DNA from: Oscillospiraceae bacterium
GTDB taxonomy: Bacteria > Bacillota > Clostridia > Oscillospirales > Oscillospiraceae
Reading direction: 5' to 3'
Assembly: GCA_015067935.1 (NCBI GenBank)
Contig: SVLL01000018.1
Coordinates: 1-32,611, forward strand
Length of the DNA: 32,611 nucleotides
Under the pieces are notes generated by a model. It had not been told where the DNA came from, ran no database searches, and worked only from the letters and a program-made list of their open reading frames with translations. This document shows positions 14,849 through 23,900 of the stretch, one piece after another. Every line of letters starts with the position of its first letter. The stretch's first letter is position 1. The translations under genes and the position numbers were made by a program.

Positions 14849-17800
14849 ATGAGAAACTCAATGAAGCGTCTGATTGCGATTATGATGCTGCTTGCGATGG
14901 GTATCGGTTTAATTTCCGGTGTGCCGTTTTCCGCAATGCAGGCTTCGGCTGCCGAGCCGGAGACCGATGTTGACGGCAACCCCATCGTCAACCTGATGGA
15001 GCATCTGAATCCCGATTTTGAGGAAATGAGCATTCCCGGCTGGTCCGTTATGACCGGTGTCAGCCAGTCCGATGAACAGCTCTACGGTGAGGGTGGACTG
15101 TGGTCTCTGAAGCTCAGCGACTCCAGTGCAGCTTCTGCTGTCTGGTCTATGAGCGACAAGAATGAGATCAAGGCAGGGGAGGATTATACTATCTCTGCTC
15201 AGGTCTACGGCGGCATCGGTCAAATGACTGTCTATTTCTATGACAGCGAGGGTAAAGAGCTGGAAGACCTAACGATCTCTCTGGAAACCAAGGCTGCAGC
15301 CAACGAGTGGCAGACCCTTTCCAAGGCTTTCTTTGCTGAACCCGGTGTTACCCACTTTGCAGTGAAGGTTTCCACCACTGTAGCCGGTAAGGAGGCAGTG
15401 TATTTTGATGCCGTGATGCTGGAAAAGAAGCAGGTTGAGGGTTTCGCACTGTATCTTCCCAACGGTGACTTTAATGATGTATGGACCAAGCCCAATGCGG
15501 CACCCTTCTGGAGCGGCACCAATGTGGAGCGACTGGAGGAGGGCAAGGATGGTGCGGCTGTGGGTATCAAACGCACCGGCGGCGGTTACAACTTCAAATC
15601 CGACAAGTTTGCGGTGCTCCCCGGCAAGGCATATACCGCTACCATCGATATCAAGCAGACAAAGGATATGCGCGGTCAGTTCTACATTCAGTTCTTTGCA
15701 GATGAGAACGGCTCGGCAATCAAGTCCGCTTTTCTGAATTTCAACAGCAAAACCAGTGGTGATTGGGTGACCCTTGCTGTTAACGGTATTGCACCTGCAA
15801 ACGCAAGATTTGCCCATATTCTGATTACCTCTCCCTGGGGCGCAGGTACTGCGGCTGCTCCTGAGTATACTTATTTTGACAATGCAACAGTCAGCTTTGC
15901 TGATGAACTATTTGATTCCTCCTTCGAGGGCTCCGGTATTATGGAGGACGGTACTCCCACCAATATCAGCGTTGCCAGAGATGTTGCTGATGCGCTGAGC
16001 AACAAGGATGCCCATACCGGTTTCCAGTCTCTGCTTGGCAATACCGGTTCATGGTGGTATACGCACTATATCAATGTCAAGCCCGGTGAAGTCTATGAGT
16101 TCTCCGCCTTTGCCAAGGGACAGAATGCACTCGCTTCCGGCTCCACCTGCGGTATTTTGCTGTATTTCTACGATGAAAACGGAGCGTTGATCAAGAACTC
16201 CTCTCAGGGTAACTTCCAGCCCAATTTCAACGGTTGGACAGAGATGAAGGTCTCTTATAAGGCCCCTGACAATGCGGTTGCTGCCCGTGGTATGGTCTAC
16301 AAGGCAAACGGCAACGGCAGAGTTTTCTTTGATGACTTCCGGCTGACCCAGACCACCGATTATAATTTGGGCGTCAACTATATGACAAACGGCGGCTTTG
16401 AACAGCGCAAGTCTGCAAATAATACTCCCATTGACAAGTGGCTGGCCAGCGGCACGCCCAACATCGATATGTTCGCTGTTGAGTATTTGGGCGGCGATAA
16501 CGGTTATGCCGGCAGAATCTTCAATACAACCTATGTCCAGACTTGGACCGAACCCATCCCCGTCACTCCCGGCAAGATATATAGCTTTACTATCGACGGT
16601 ATGGGTGAGGGCCGTATTCAGGCATACATCCGCTACTACACCAGTGCCGAGGCCAAGCGCGGTGATTTTATGACCGATGGCGAAGGCAAGGATCTGGGTA
16701 TGTTCAATACCACCGCCAATCTGAAAGCAAACGATTGGCGTGAGCTGCAGGTTTCCGGCTCCGTTGCACCTGAGGGTGCAACCCACGCCCGTATCTGGAT
16801 CTGCGGCCTGACGGACCAGTTCACCGGCAAGATCGATCTTTTGATGGATAATGCACTCTTTATGGAGGGTATTCCCAAGGTCAACATTCCCGGCGAAAGC
16901 GGTGTCGTCTGGAATCCCGGCTTTGAAGAGATCAACAAGGGCTCTAATCTGCCTGAATACTGGGGCACCTGGGGCACGATGTCTTTGTCTGTCGTGGATG
17001 CAAAGGAATCTCCCGATGATGTTTATGAAGGTCGCTATGCGTTGAAGATCAGCGTTCCTGAGACTATGAGCGGTACCCACGGTGCCATCTGTGATCCCTT
17101 CCCCGTAGAAGAGGGCAGCACCTACCGTTTCAGTATGTATGTAAAGGAAGATTACGACAAGGGCAGAGGCTTCCAGACCTACATCGGTTACTTCGATGCC
17201 TCCGGCAATCGGCTTGCTGCCTTCTATACAACTACCCCTGCAACCGGTGAGTGGAACTATCATGATGTTTCCGGTGCTGCACCTGACGGTTCTGTTTATG
17301 CCCGGGTATATATGGTATCCGGTGCCGGCAAGGGCAATGTCTGTTTTGACAAGCTGAATTTCGTCAAAGAAGGTGGTGCGGATCTGGCACCCGTGGAATT
17401 TGACGGCGAATGGGATATCGTCTACGATGAGTATCCCCGGCTTGACTTCGACAAGGACGGTTTGGAACGAATCAAGAAGTTCACCAAGTCCAAGTCTGTC
17501 TGTGCTTATGGCTATGCAGGTACGGTTACGCTGAAATCTCTGCTGAAAAAGGCAGATGCCTATCTGGAAGAGACCAAGATGAGCATTGCCCATAAGGGCA
17601 TTACGCTGGAGTATGAGCTGTATCCTGTTTTGAAGGATATGACCACGCGCAAAGAGTTCGAAACTGCCCCTGAAGGCTTTGAAGTTTATCCCTATATGAC
17701 CGCTGTCGGCCAGCGTTTGGTTGACCGTGTCCAGACCCTCTCGCTGGCTTATGCGATCACCGGTGATGTGAAATACGGTGAGCGTGCGAAGCAGTATGCC

Positions 17801-20683
17801 CTTGACATTTGTAACTTCGAATGGTGGGTCGGTTATTGGAATGACATCGTAAACGGCACCGGTGAAAAGTCCAGCCAGACCACCGGCTATATGGTCGACT
17901 GCGTTATTGCGGCCTATGATATGTGCCACGACCTGTTCACCAAGGAAGAGCTGTCCAAGATGGAAGCAGCCTTGATCGAAAAGGGTCTGGAGGCTATGTA
18001 CAATGACTGCTGGGCCCGTATGCAGAGAAACCGCGATATGGACCATGCAACCGGCCTGATTCTGATCTCCTGCGTGATTATGCGCGAGGATAACATCGAT
18101 CTTCTGAAGAAGTATCTGGATTTGGGTATGTCCTACATCAACTGGCGTTTGAACTTTATGTACAAGTCCGGTGTCAATGAAGGTCATATGTACGACTCGC
18201 TGGCAATTGATGATATTGTTATTACATTGGCGACCCTCGAGCGCGTAACGGGCTACAAGGGTCCGATGGATCACCCCTTTATGGAGGAGCTGAAGACACT
18301 GGTTCTTGGATTCTTTGATCCTGTGAACGGTGAGCTGCCGGCATACTCCGACTCCGACTTTGCTTCTCATTACTATCCCTATTCTATGGCTGTGTTCAGC
18401 CAGCAGGGCAATGAGCTGGCGACCTACTACCTGGCCGTCGGCGGCGGTTTGTCCTCTGACTATGATCGGCTGGTCTGGCATACGGATGTGTCTTTGGCTG
18501 AACTGGAGACCCCTGATGAGCGGGAAGGCAATGTCAATTTCGTTGAGTGTCAGGGCTTTGGATCTCTGCGAACCGGCTGGGGCATTCTGGACTCCATGTT
18601 GGTTGTCGCGGCCAATGGCTCCGAGCAGGAGCATAACCACTATGATCAGAACTCCATTTTGTTGGCTTTCAATGGTCTTTGGATGCTCTCTGACTCTGAG
18701 TATAAGGATAACTCCTACTCCGATCTGACCACCTACCAGATGAAGTACACCAATACGACCATCTTCGTGGATGGGAAGCCGCAGGTTCGTAAGGGTCAGG
18801 GCACGCTGGATTTGGTGTTTGACACCCATATTTACGGCTATTTGCTTGGCAGTGCTCCCAATGCCTACGGCATGGAAGACAAGCAGGCTGTTCTGAACAA
18901 GTTTGACCGGCATATTATTATGCTGAACCACGACAGTAAGCCCTACTACATCATCTTTGACGATCTGGATTCCAACAAGGAACGCAACTTCGGCTGGAAC
19001 TTCTATACCGCCGGCTGGGATCGTATTGAGATCGACGGCAACAATGTTGAGGATGGCAGTTCTGCAACCGGTAACCGCCTGACACTGTCCCGATTCGGTT
19101 CGACGCTGCACTCCTATTTTGTTGGCAGTCAGGTGACCAGCAAGGAAAACTACTATGCCGGTTACGGTCCTGCACTGCTTCTGGAAAGCGAGAAGGCAAA
19201 GAACTATCAGTTTATGAATGTTCTGTCCGTTGAAAAGGGCTCCGGCAGCCAGATTTCCACGCTGTTTGAGCATCTCATGGAGGCCCAGTCCAGCACTGTG
19301 GAGGAGAGCATCGAGGAGGGCAAGATCTCTTGGAGCACCAGTCGCTCCGATACCACCAAGAACTCTATCCTCAGCGTTACCATCGGCTCCCGTCTGGTTA
19401 TGTTCCGTGCCGGTTTGCCCGGCGACTGGATCAGCTTCCCCTTCGAAGTTCCTGAAACCAAGGAATACGGTGTGACGATTGATATCGGTCAGACCATGGA
19501 ATACGATGGCACTTGGGATCTGTATCTGGATGATCAGCTGATTACTACCTATAAGCCCAACGGACCGCTCGGTGTGGCGACAGTCGATGCCGGTCAGATG
19601 ACCCTTGAGGCTGGTCAGCATACAGTTAAGATCGTTCTGGTTGATACGCCTGCCACAGCCTTCGGAGGCACAATCTGCTCCGTCGGCGGCATTACGCTGG
19701 ATACTGGCGAGAGTATGGGCGAGGGAACCGTTAAGGTCGTGGAAGAATATAATTCCGGTGATCTGCTGGGTGCAACCATCACCTACGGTCCTGTGCTGAA
19801 GGATGTGGTCTTGTTTAACCGCGGCACCAATTCGATTTCCGGCGGCGGCTTGACAACCAACGGTCAGCAGGCATCCGTCATCGGCATCAACGGCAAGGAG
19901 ATCGCCGAGGGCTATGCGGTTACCAAGGGAACAAGCCTGAAGTATGGTGATCAAATCCTGGTGTCTGCCGGCAGCCCTGTGAGTATTGCCATGGACTACA
20001 CCTTTGCCAAGTATCCCGTGAAGAACGATCTGACCGAGAACCCCGTTGAGATTCACGAGGATTTTGATATTGATGTTCCCATCTATTATGTTTCCGCGTC
20101 TGCCGCACAGGCTACAGAGGTTTCCCTTAATGTTGGTGTCCACGCACCCTACACTGTCTATGTTGGCGAGCAGGTGATTGCTTCCTCTCACAGCGGCGAG
20201 ATGCTGACCTTTACATTGCCGGAGGGTGACAATCAGATTACCATCATTGGCACACATCAGCATGTCTTTGACCAGCACAGCACCAACATTCTGAACATTA
20301 AGGAATGGGCTGGCTGCGGTCACAACAATGTGTATTATGTCTCCTGTGTCTGCGGTGAGAATGGTACAGAAACCTTCAGTGATGGCGAAGTGAAGGGCCA
20401 CAACCTGAAGGCAATCAAGGGTATAGAGGCTACCGATACGCAGGATGGCCGTCTGGCACACTGGCAGTGCAGCAAGTGTAAGAAGTTGTTTGCTGATGCT
20501 GCGGGAACCAAAGAGATTTCCGCTGCTGATGTATTCATTATGAATACTTCTGCACAGGCACAGCAGCGTACGATCATTTTGATCGTCTCCATCGTTGCCG
20601 GCGTGGTGATCCTTGGAGGCGGTGCGGTGGCGTTTGTACTGATTCGAAAGAAAAAGAATTCTGACCAGACGCCCATTGAATAA
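14849..20683 (+). CDS. Giant surface polysaccharide lyase, copy 1 (heparinase II/III-like)
   Basis: The 1944-residue protein begins with a signal peptide (cleavage near residue 34, QASA-AE). About five consecutive jelly-roll modules of CBM4/9 type follow, at roughly 46-196, 197-352, 353-505, 506-683 and 684-853. Then comes a heparinase II/III-like lyase: an alpha-helical domain with MDHATG (D1065, H1066) and NEGHMYDS (Y1115), and a beta-sandwich with HNHYDQNS (H1262, H1264, D1266). By family knowledge such enzymes cleave uronate-containing polysaccharides by beta-elimination with His and Tyr. A further beta domain lies near 1528-1625, and a cysteine-rich, possibly zinc-binding domain at about 1802-1900. 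A membrane helix (about 1908-1932) follows, then RKKK. There is no LPXTG motif, so anchoring is by the membrane. It has its own promoter and terminator and is the first of three tandem paralogues. The substrate is unknown. Confidence 0.85.
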   Translation: MRNSMKRLIAIMMLLAMGIGLISGVPFSAMQASAAEPETDVDGNPIVNLMEHLNPDFEEMSIPGWSVMTGVSQSDEQLYGEGGLWSLKLSDSSAASAVWSMSDKNEIKAGEDYTISAQVYGGIGQMTVYFYDSEGKELEDLTISLETKAAANEWQTLSKAFFAEPGVTHFAVKVSTTVAGKEAVYFDAVMLEKKQVEGFALYLPNGDFNDVWTKPNAAPFWSGTNVERLEEGKDGAAVGIKRTGGGYNFKSDKFAVLPGKAYTATIDIKQTKDMRGQFYIQFFADENGSAIKSAFLNFNSKTSGDWVTLAVNGIAPANARFAHILITSPWGAGTAAAPEYTYFDNATVSFADELFDSSFEGSGIMEDGTPTNISVARDVADALSNKDAHTGFQSLLGNTGSWWYTHYINVKPGEVYEFSAFAKGQNALASGSTCGILLYFYDENGALIKNSSQGNFQPNFNGWTEMKVSYKAPDNAVAARGMVYKANGNGRVFFDDFRLTQTTDYNLGVNYMTNGGFEQRKSANNTPIDKWLASGTPNIDMFAVEYLGGDNGYAGRIFNTTYVQTWTEPIPVTPGKIYSFTIDGMGEGRIQAYIRYYTSAEAKRGDFMTDGEGKDLGMFNTTANLKANDWRELQVSGSVAPEGATHARIWICGLTDQFTGKIDLLMDNALFMEGIPKVNIPGESGVVWNPGFEEINKGSNLPEYWGTWGTMSLSVVDAKESPDDVYEGRYALKISVPETMSGTHGAICDPFPVEEGSTYRFSMYVKEDYDKGRGFQTYIGYFDASGNRLAAFYTTTPATGEWNYHDVSGAAPDGSVYARVYMVSGAGKGNVCFDKLNFVKEGGADLAPVEFDGEWDIVYDEYPRLDFDKDGLERIKKFTKSKSVCAYGYAGTVTLKSLLKKADAYLEETKMSIAHKGITLEYELYPVLKDMTTRKEFETAPEGFEVYPYMTAVGQRLVDRVQTLSLAYAITGDVKYGERAKQYALDICNFEWWVGYWNDIVNGTGEKSSQTTGYMVDCVIAAYDMCHDLFTKEELSKMEAALIEKGLEAMYNDCWARMQRNRDMDHATGLILISCVIMREDNIDLLKKYLDLGMSYINWRLNFMYKSGVNEGHMYDSLAIDDIVITLATLERVTGYKGPMDHPFMEELKTLVLGFFDPVNGELPAYSDSDFASHYYPYSMAVFSQQGNELATYYLAVGGGLSSDYDRLVWHTDVSLAELETPDEREGNVNFVECQGFGSLRTGWGILDSMLVVAANGSEQEHNHYDQNSILLAFNGLWMLSDSEYKDNSYSDLTTYQMKYTNTTIFVDGKPQVRKGQGTLDLVFDTHIYGYLLGSAPNAYGMEDKQAVLNKFDRHIIMLNHDSKPYYIIFDDLDSNKERNFGWNFYTAGWDRIEIDGNNVEDGSSATGNRLTLSRFGSTLHSYFVGSQVTSKENYYAGYGPALLLESEKAKNYQFMNVLSVEKGSGSQISTLFEHLMEAQSSTVEESIEEGKISWSTSRSDTTKNSILSVTIGSRLVMFRAGLPGDWISFPFEVPETKEYGVTIDIGQTMEYDGTWDLYLDDQLITTYKPNGPLGVATVDAGQMTLEAGQHTVKIVLVDTPATAFGGTICSVGGITLDTGESMGEGTVKVVEEYNSGDLLGATITYGPVLKDVVLFNRGTNSISGGGLTTNGQQASVIGINGKEIAEGYAVTKGTSLKYGDQILVSAGSPVSIAMDYTFAKYPVKNDLTENPVEIHEDFDIDVPIYYVSASAAQATEVSLNVGVHAPYTVYVGEQVIASSHSGEMLTFTLPEGDNQITIIGTHQHVFDQHSTNILNIKEWAGCGHNNVYYVSCVCGENGTETFSDGEVKGHNLKAIKGIEATDTQDGRLAHWQCSKCKKLFADAAGTKEISAADVFIMNTSAQAQQRTIILIVSIVAGVVILGGGAVAFVLIRKKKNSDQTPIE

Positions 20684-20707
20684 CTGTACTGCAGTTGAAT
20701 GAATATT

Positions 20708-20740
20708 TGACCTCCCGGTCATTCCGGGAGGTCATTTTTT
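20708..20740 (+). terminator. Terminator of giant gene 1
   Basis: TGACCTCCCGG (20708-20718) and CCGGGAGGTCA (20724-20734) form an 11-base stem with loop TCATT, followed by six T. Confidence 0.92.
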
Positions 20741-20841
20741 CGATAATTTTTGCATTTTCTTTTTACTGGTAAATCTAAAATGATACAATTATTTGTGATT
20801 TGTGCACAAAAAACGGGGTGGAATTTAGGAGGAACACCCTT

Positions 20842-20890
20842 CGAATTTGTTACTTTTGACGAAACGGCAAAATTGAAGATTGCAAATCTT
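20842..20890 (+). promoter_or_regulatory. Conserved upstream blocks of giant gene 2
   Basis: CGAATTTGT (20842-20850) and ATTGCAAATCTT (20879-20890) recur upstream of giant gene 3 with nearly the same spacing (37 and 36 bases start to start), and the second block starts 53 bases before the -10 (54 in gene 3). The rest of the 293-base spacer holds only the terminator, an AT-rich stretch and the promoter. This is a candidate activator or repressor site. Confidence 0.5.
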
Positions 20891-20909
20891 CTCAATAACG
20901 GATTATCGC

Positions 20910-20937
20910 TTGACTATTATTGCAATTTTTGTATAAT
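20910..20937 (+). promoter_or_regulatory. Promoter of giant gene 2
   Basis: TTGACT (20910-20915) and TATAAT (20932-20937) are spaced by 16 bases, with a TTGCAA motif inside the spacer (20920-20925). GGAGGAGG precedes the ATG at 20977. Confidence 0.82.
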
Positions 20938-20976
20938 ATTATGTGGTATTTTGTGCCAATTGGAGGAGGATATACA

Positions 20977-23900
20977 ATGAAAAATTACATTAAGCGCGTA
21001 ACGGCAATTAGTTTGCTGCTTGCGATGCTTGCAGGTCTGCTGGGCGGTGTGCCCTTCGCGACCACAAGTGCTGCAGAGCAAAACGCCGATACGCCTACCG
21101 ACATCGATGGTAAACCTATTGTTAACCTGATGGAAGGTATGAACGAGAAGTTTGAGGAGCTGACCATTCCCGGCTGGTCCGTGATGGAAGGCGTCGTGCA
21201 GTCCGATGAGCAGCTGTACGGCGAGGGCGGAGTCTGGTCTCTCAAACTCTGCGATTCTTTTGCGGATGAGGCTGTTTGGTCCGTCAGCGACAAGAATGCG
21301 ATCAAGGCAGGGGAGAGCTACACCCTTTCCGCACAGGTCTACGGTGGCATCGGCCGTATGACTGTATACTACTATGATAAGGACGGCAATGAGCTGCCGG
21401 AACTGACTGTCGAACGAGCAACCGAGATGGCTGCCGACGAGTGGCAGGAGCTGGCTGTTGAGTTTACCGCTGCTGAAAATGTAGCCACCTTTGCCGTTAA
21501 GGTTTCCAGCACCGAGAAGGGCAAGGAAGCTGTCTGGTTTGATGCGGTTACTCTGTCCACCAACGCAGGCAAGGATTTTCAGCTGGAGATGAAGAATCCT
21601 GATTTTAACGAGCTCTGGCCTGAAAATGCCAAGATTGCTCCCGGCTGGATTTACAGTGGAAAGGATGCCAGTGCCTTTGATAAGGGCAATGGCGATTTGG
21701 CGTTGTGCATCAAGCGTGCAAACACCACATATACCGTTAAGTCCGAGCGTTTTGCAATATTGCCCGGCAAGGCATACACCGTGACTGCTGATTTGATGCA
21801 GACTGCTGAAATGAACGGCCAGCTCTGCATTAAGTTCTACACTGATGCAACCACTACCAGCAGTATTGCTCTTGCTTCTGCCAACCGCAGCTTTGTCACC
21901 TTTGGCGGTGCCGGTACGACTGAAGATTGGGTGAAGATTGCTGCCAATGGCGTTGCACCCGCCAACGCAAATTATGCGGAAATTTGGGTGACTTCTCCGT
22001 GGAAGGGCGGTACTGCGACCCAACCCGAGTATACATATTTCGATAACATCGATTTTAACTACGCTGAAGCGTTGTTTAACACTTCCTTCGAAAGTAAAAA
22101 CAATCAATCTGACGGTACTCCTATGGGTATTGGCAATACCCTGGGTATTGCGGATGCTGTATCGAACGGAGCTGCGCGCACCGGTGAGCAGTCTTTGCTG
22201 GCAACCAGCCCGAAGCTGTTTTACAGCTTCTATGTGAATGTGGCACCCGGTGAAATCTATGAGGCGGTCGCTTATTCCAAGCTTCAGGATGTGAGTGCTA
22301 CCGGATCAACCTGCTGCGTGGGTATCTATTTCTATGATGAAAACGGCACTTTGATCATTAACAAGCAATTCAATGGCAAACCCACCCATACCGATTGGAC
22401 CGAGTTGAAGTACGCTTACAAGGCTCCGGATAATGCAGTTGCCGCCCGCATTATGGTCTATAAGGCAAACGGCAACGGGCGTGCCTATTTTGATGATCTG
22501 TCTATCACCAAAACCACCGATTTCAATATGGGTCGCAACCTGCTGACAAATGGTGGTTTTGACAGCCGTACCGTGGCAAACAATACGCCTATTTCCGGTT
22601 GGCTCTGCGCATCCACTGCCGGTATTGATTGCTTTGCTCAGGATTACATTGGCGGCGCATACGGCTATGTGGGTCGTGCCTTCAATTACGATTACCTGAC
22701 GCTGTGGTCCGATCCCATTCCTGTTACTGAAGGCAAAACCTATTCCGTAACTGTGGATGCTAAGGGCGAGGGTCAGATTCAGGCATACATCCGTTATTAT
22801 CGGAATGAAACTGATGATCGCAAGGAGCATATGCTTAATGAGGCCGGCAAGGAAGCCGGCAAGTTCAAGAGCTCCGGTAATCTGACCAACGAATGGACCC
22901 AGCTGGCTGTCTCCGGCTCTGAGGCACCTGAAGGTGCGAAGTATGTTCGCATCCTGCTGTGTTTCCTTGACGACAACATTTCCAATGTGATGAATTTCAA
23001 CTTTGACAATGTTTGCTTCTTCGAGGGCCTGCCGAAGCTGATTATTCCCGGTGAGTCCGGCGTTCTGTGGAATCTGGGCTTTGAGAACATCGACCGTAAC
23101 GGTATGCCTGAAAAGTGGTCTACCTTCGGTCAGAATCGTCTTTCCATTGCCGATGCAAAGGAAACGCCTGATGATGTTTACGAGGGCCGTTACGCGCTGC
23201 GAATCAATGTGCCTGCCGATCTGGATGGCACCCACGGTGCACAGAGTAAGCCTTTCCCCGTAGAGCCGGGCATCACATACCGCTACAGTCTGTACGCTAA
23301 GGAAGACTATGATGAAGGCCGTGGTTTCCAGCTTGGCATCAAGTATTTCAATAAGTATGGCGATCAGATTGCAGCATTCTACTCCACAACTCCCGCAACC
23401 GGTGAATGGAACTACTCCGAGACCACAGGTACTGCACCGGATGATGCGGTTTATGCAACCGTCTATCTGGTTTCCGGCGCAGGTAAGGGTACTGTCTGCT
23501 TCGATAAGATGAATTTTGAGGCTGCAGGCAGCGCGGAATATGCCCCTGTGATGTTTGATGGCGAGTGGGACATCGTTTATGATGAATATCCCCGTCTGAA
23601 CTTCGATAAGGATGGTCTGGAAAAGATTCGTAAATTTGGTAAGTCCAAGTCTGTCTGTGCCTACGGCTATGCCGGTACTGTCACCCAGAAATCTCTTTTG
23701 AAGGAAGCAGATGCATATCTGGAAGAAACCCAAATCATCGTCAGCCACAAGGGTATCCAGCTGACTTACCCTATGTATCCGAAGCTGGAAGACTATTCCA
23801 ACCGTGAGGAATACAGAACTCCTCCTGAGGGCTTCAGCGGCGGTTATCCCTATACCACTGCCATCAGCCAGCGTGTTGTATCCCGTGTGCAGACATTGGC

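Noticed and set aside
16049..20722. Open frame of 1557 codons on the minus strand, opposite giant gene 1
   Set aside because: It lies in exact codon register with the sense gene and is open only because the sense gene lacks TTA, CTA and TCA codons. It has no ribosome binding site and low-complexity, His/Gly/Ile-rich content without domains.
20750..20980. Possible 76-codon gene in the spacer before giant gene 2
   Set aside because: It has no ribosome binding site, runs through the promoter into the next start codon, and has no counterpart in the spacer before giant gene 3.
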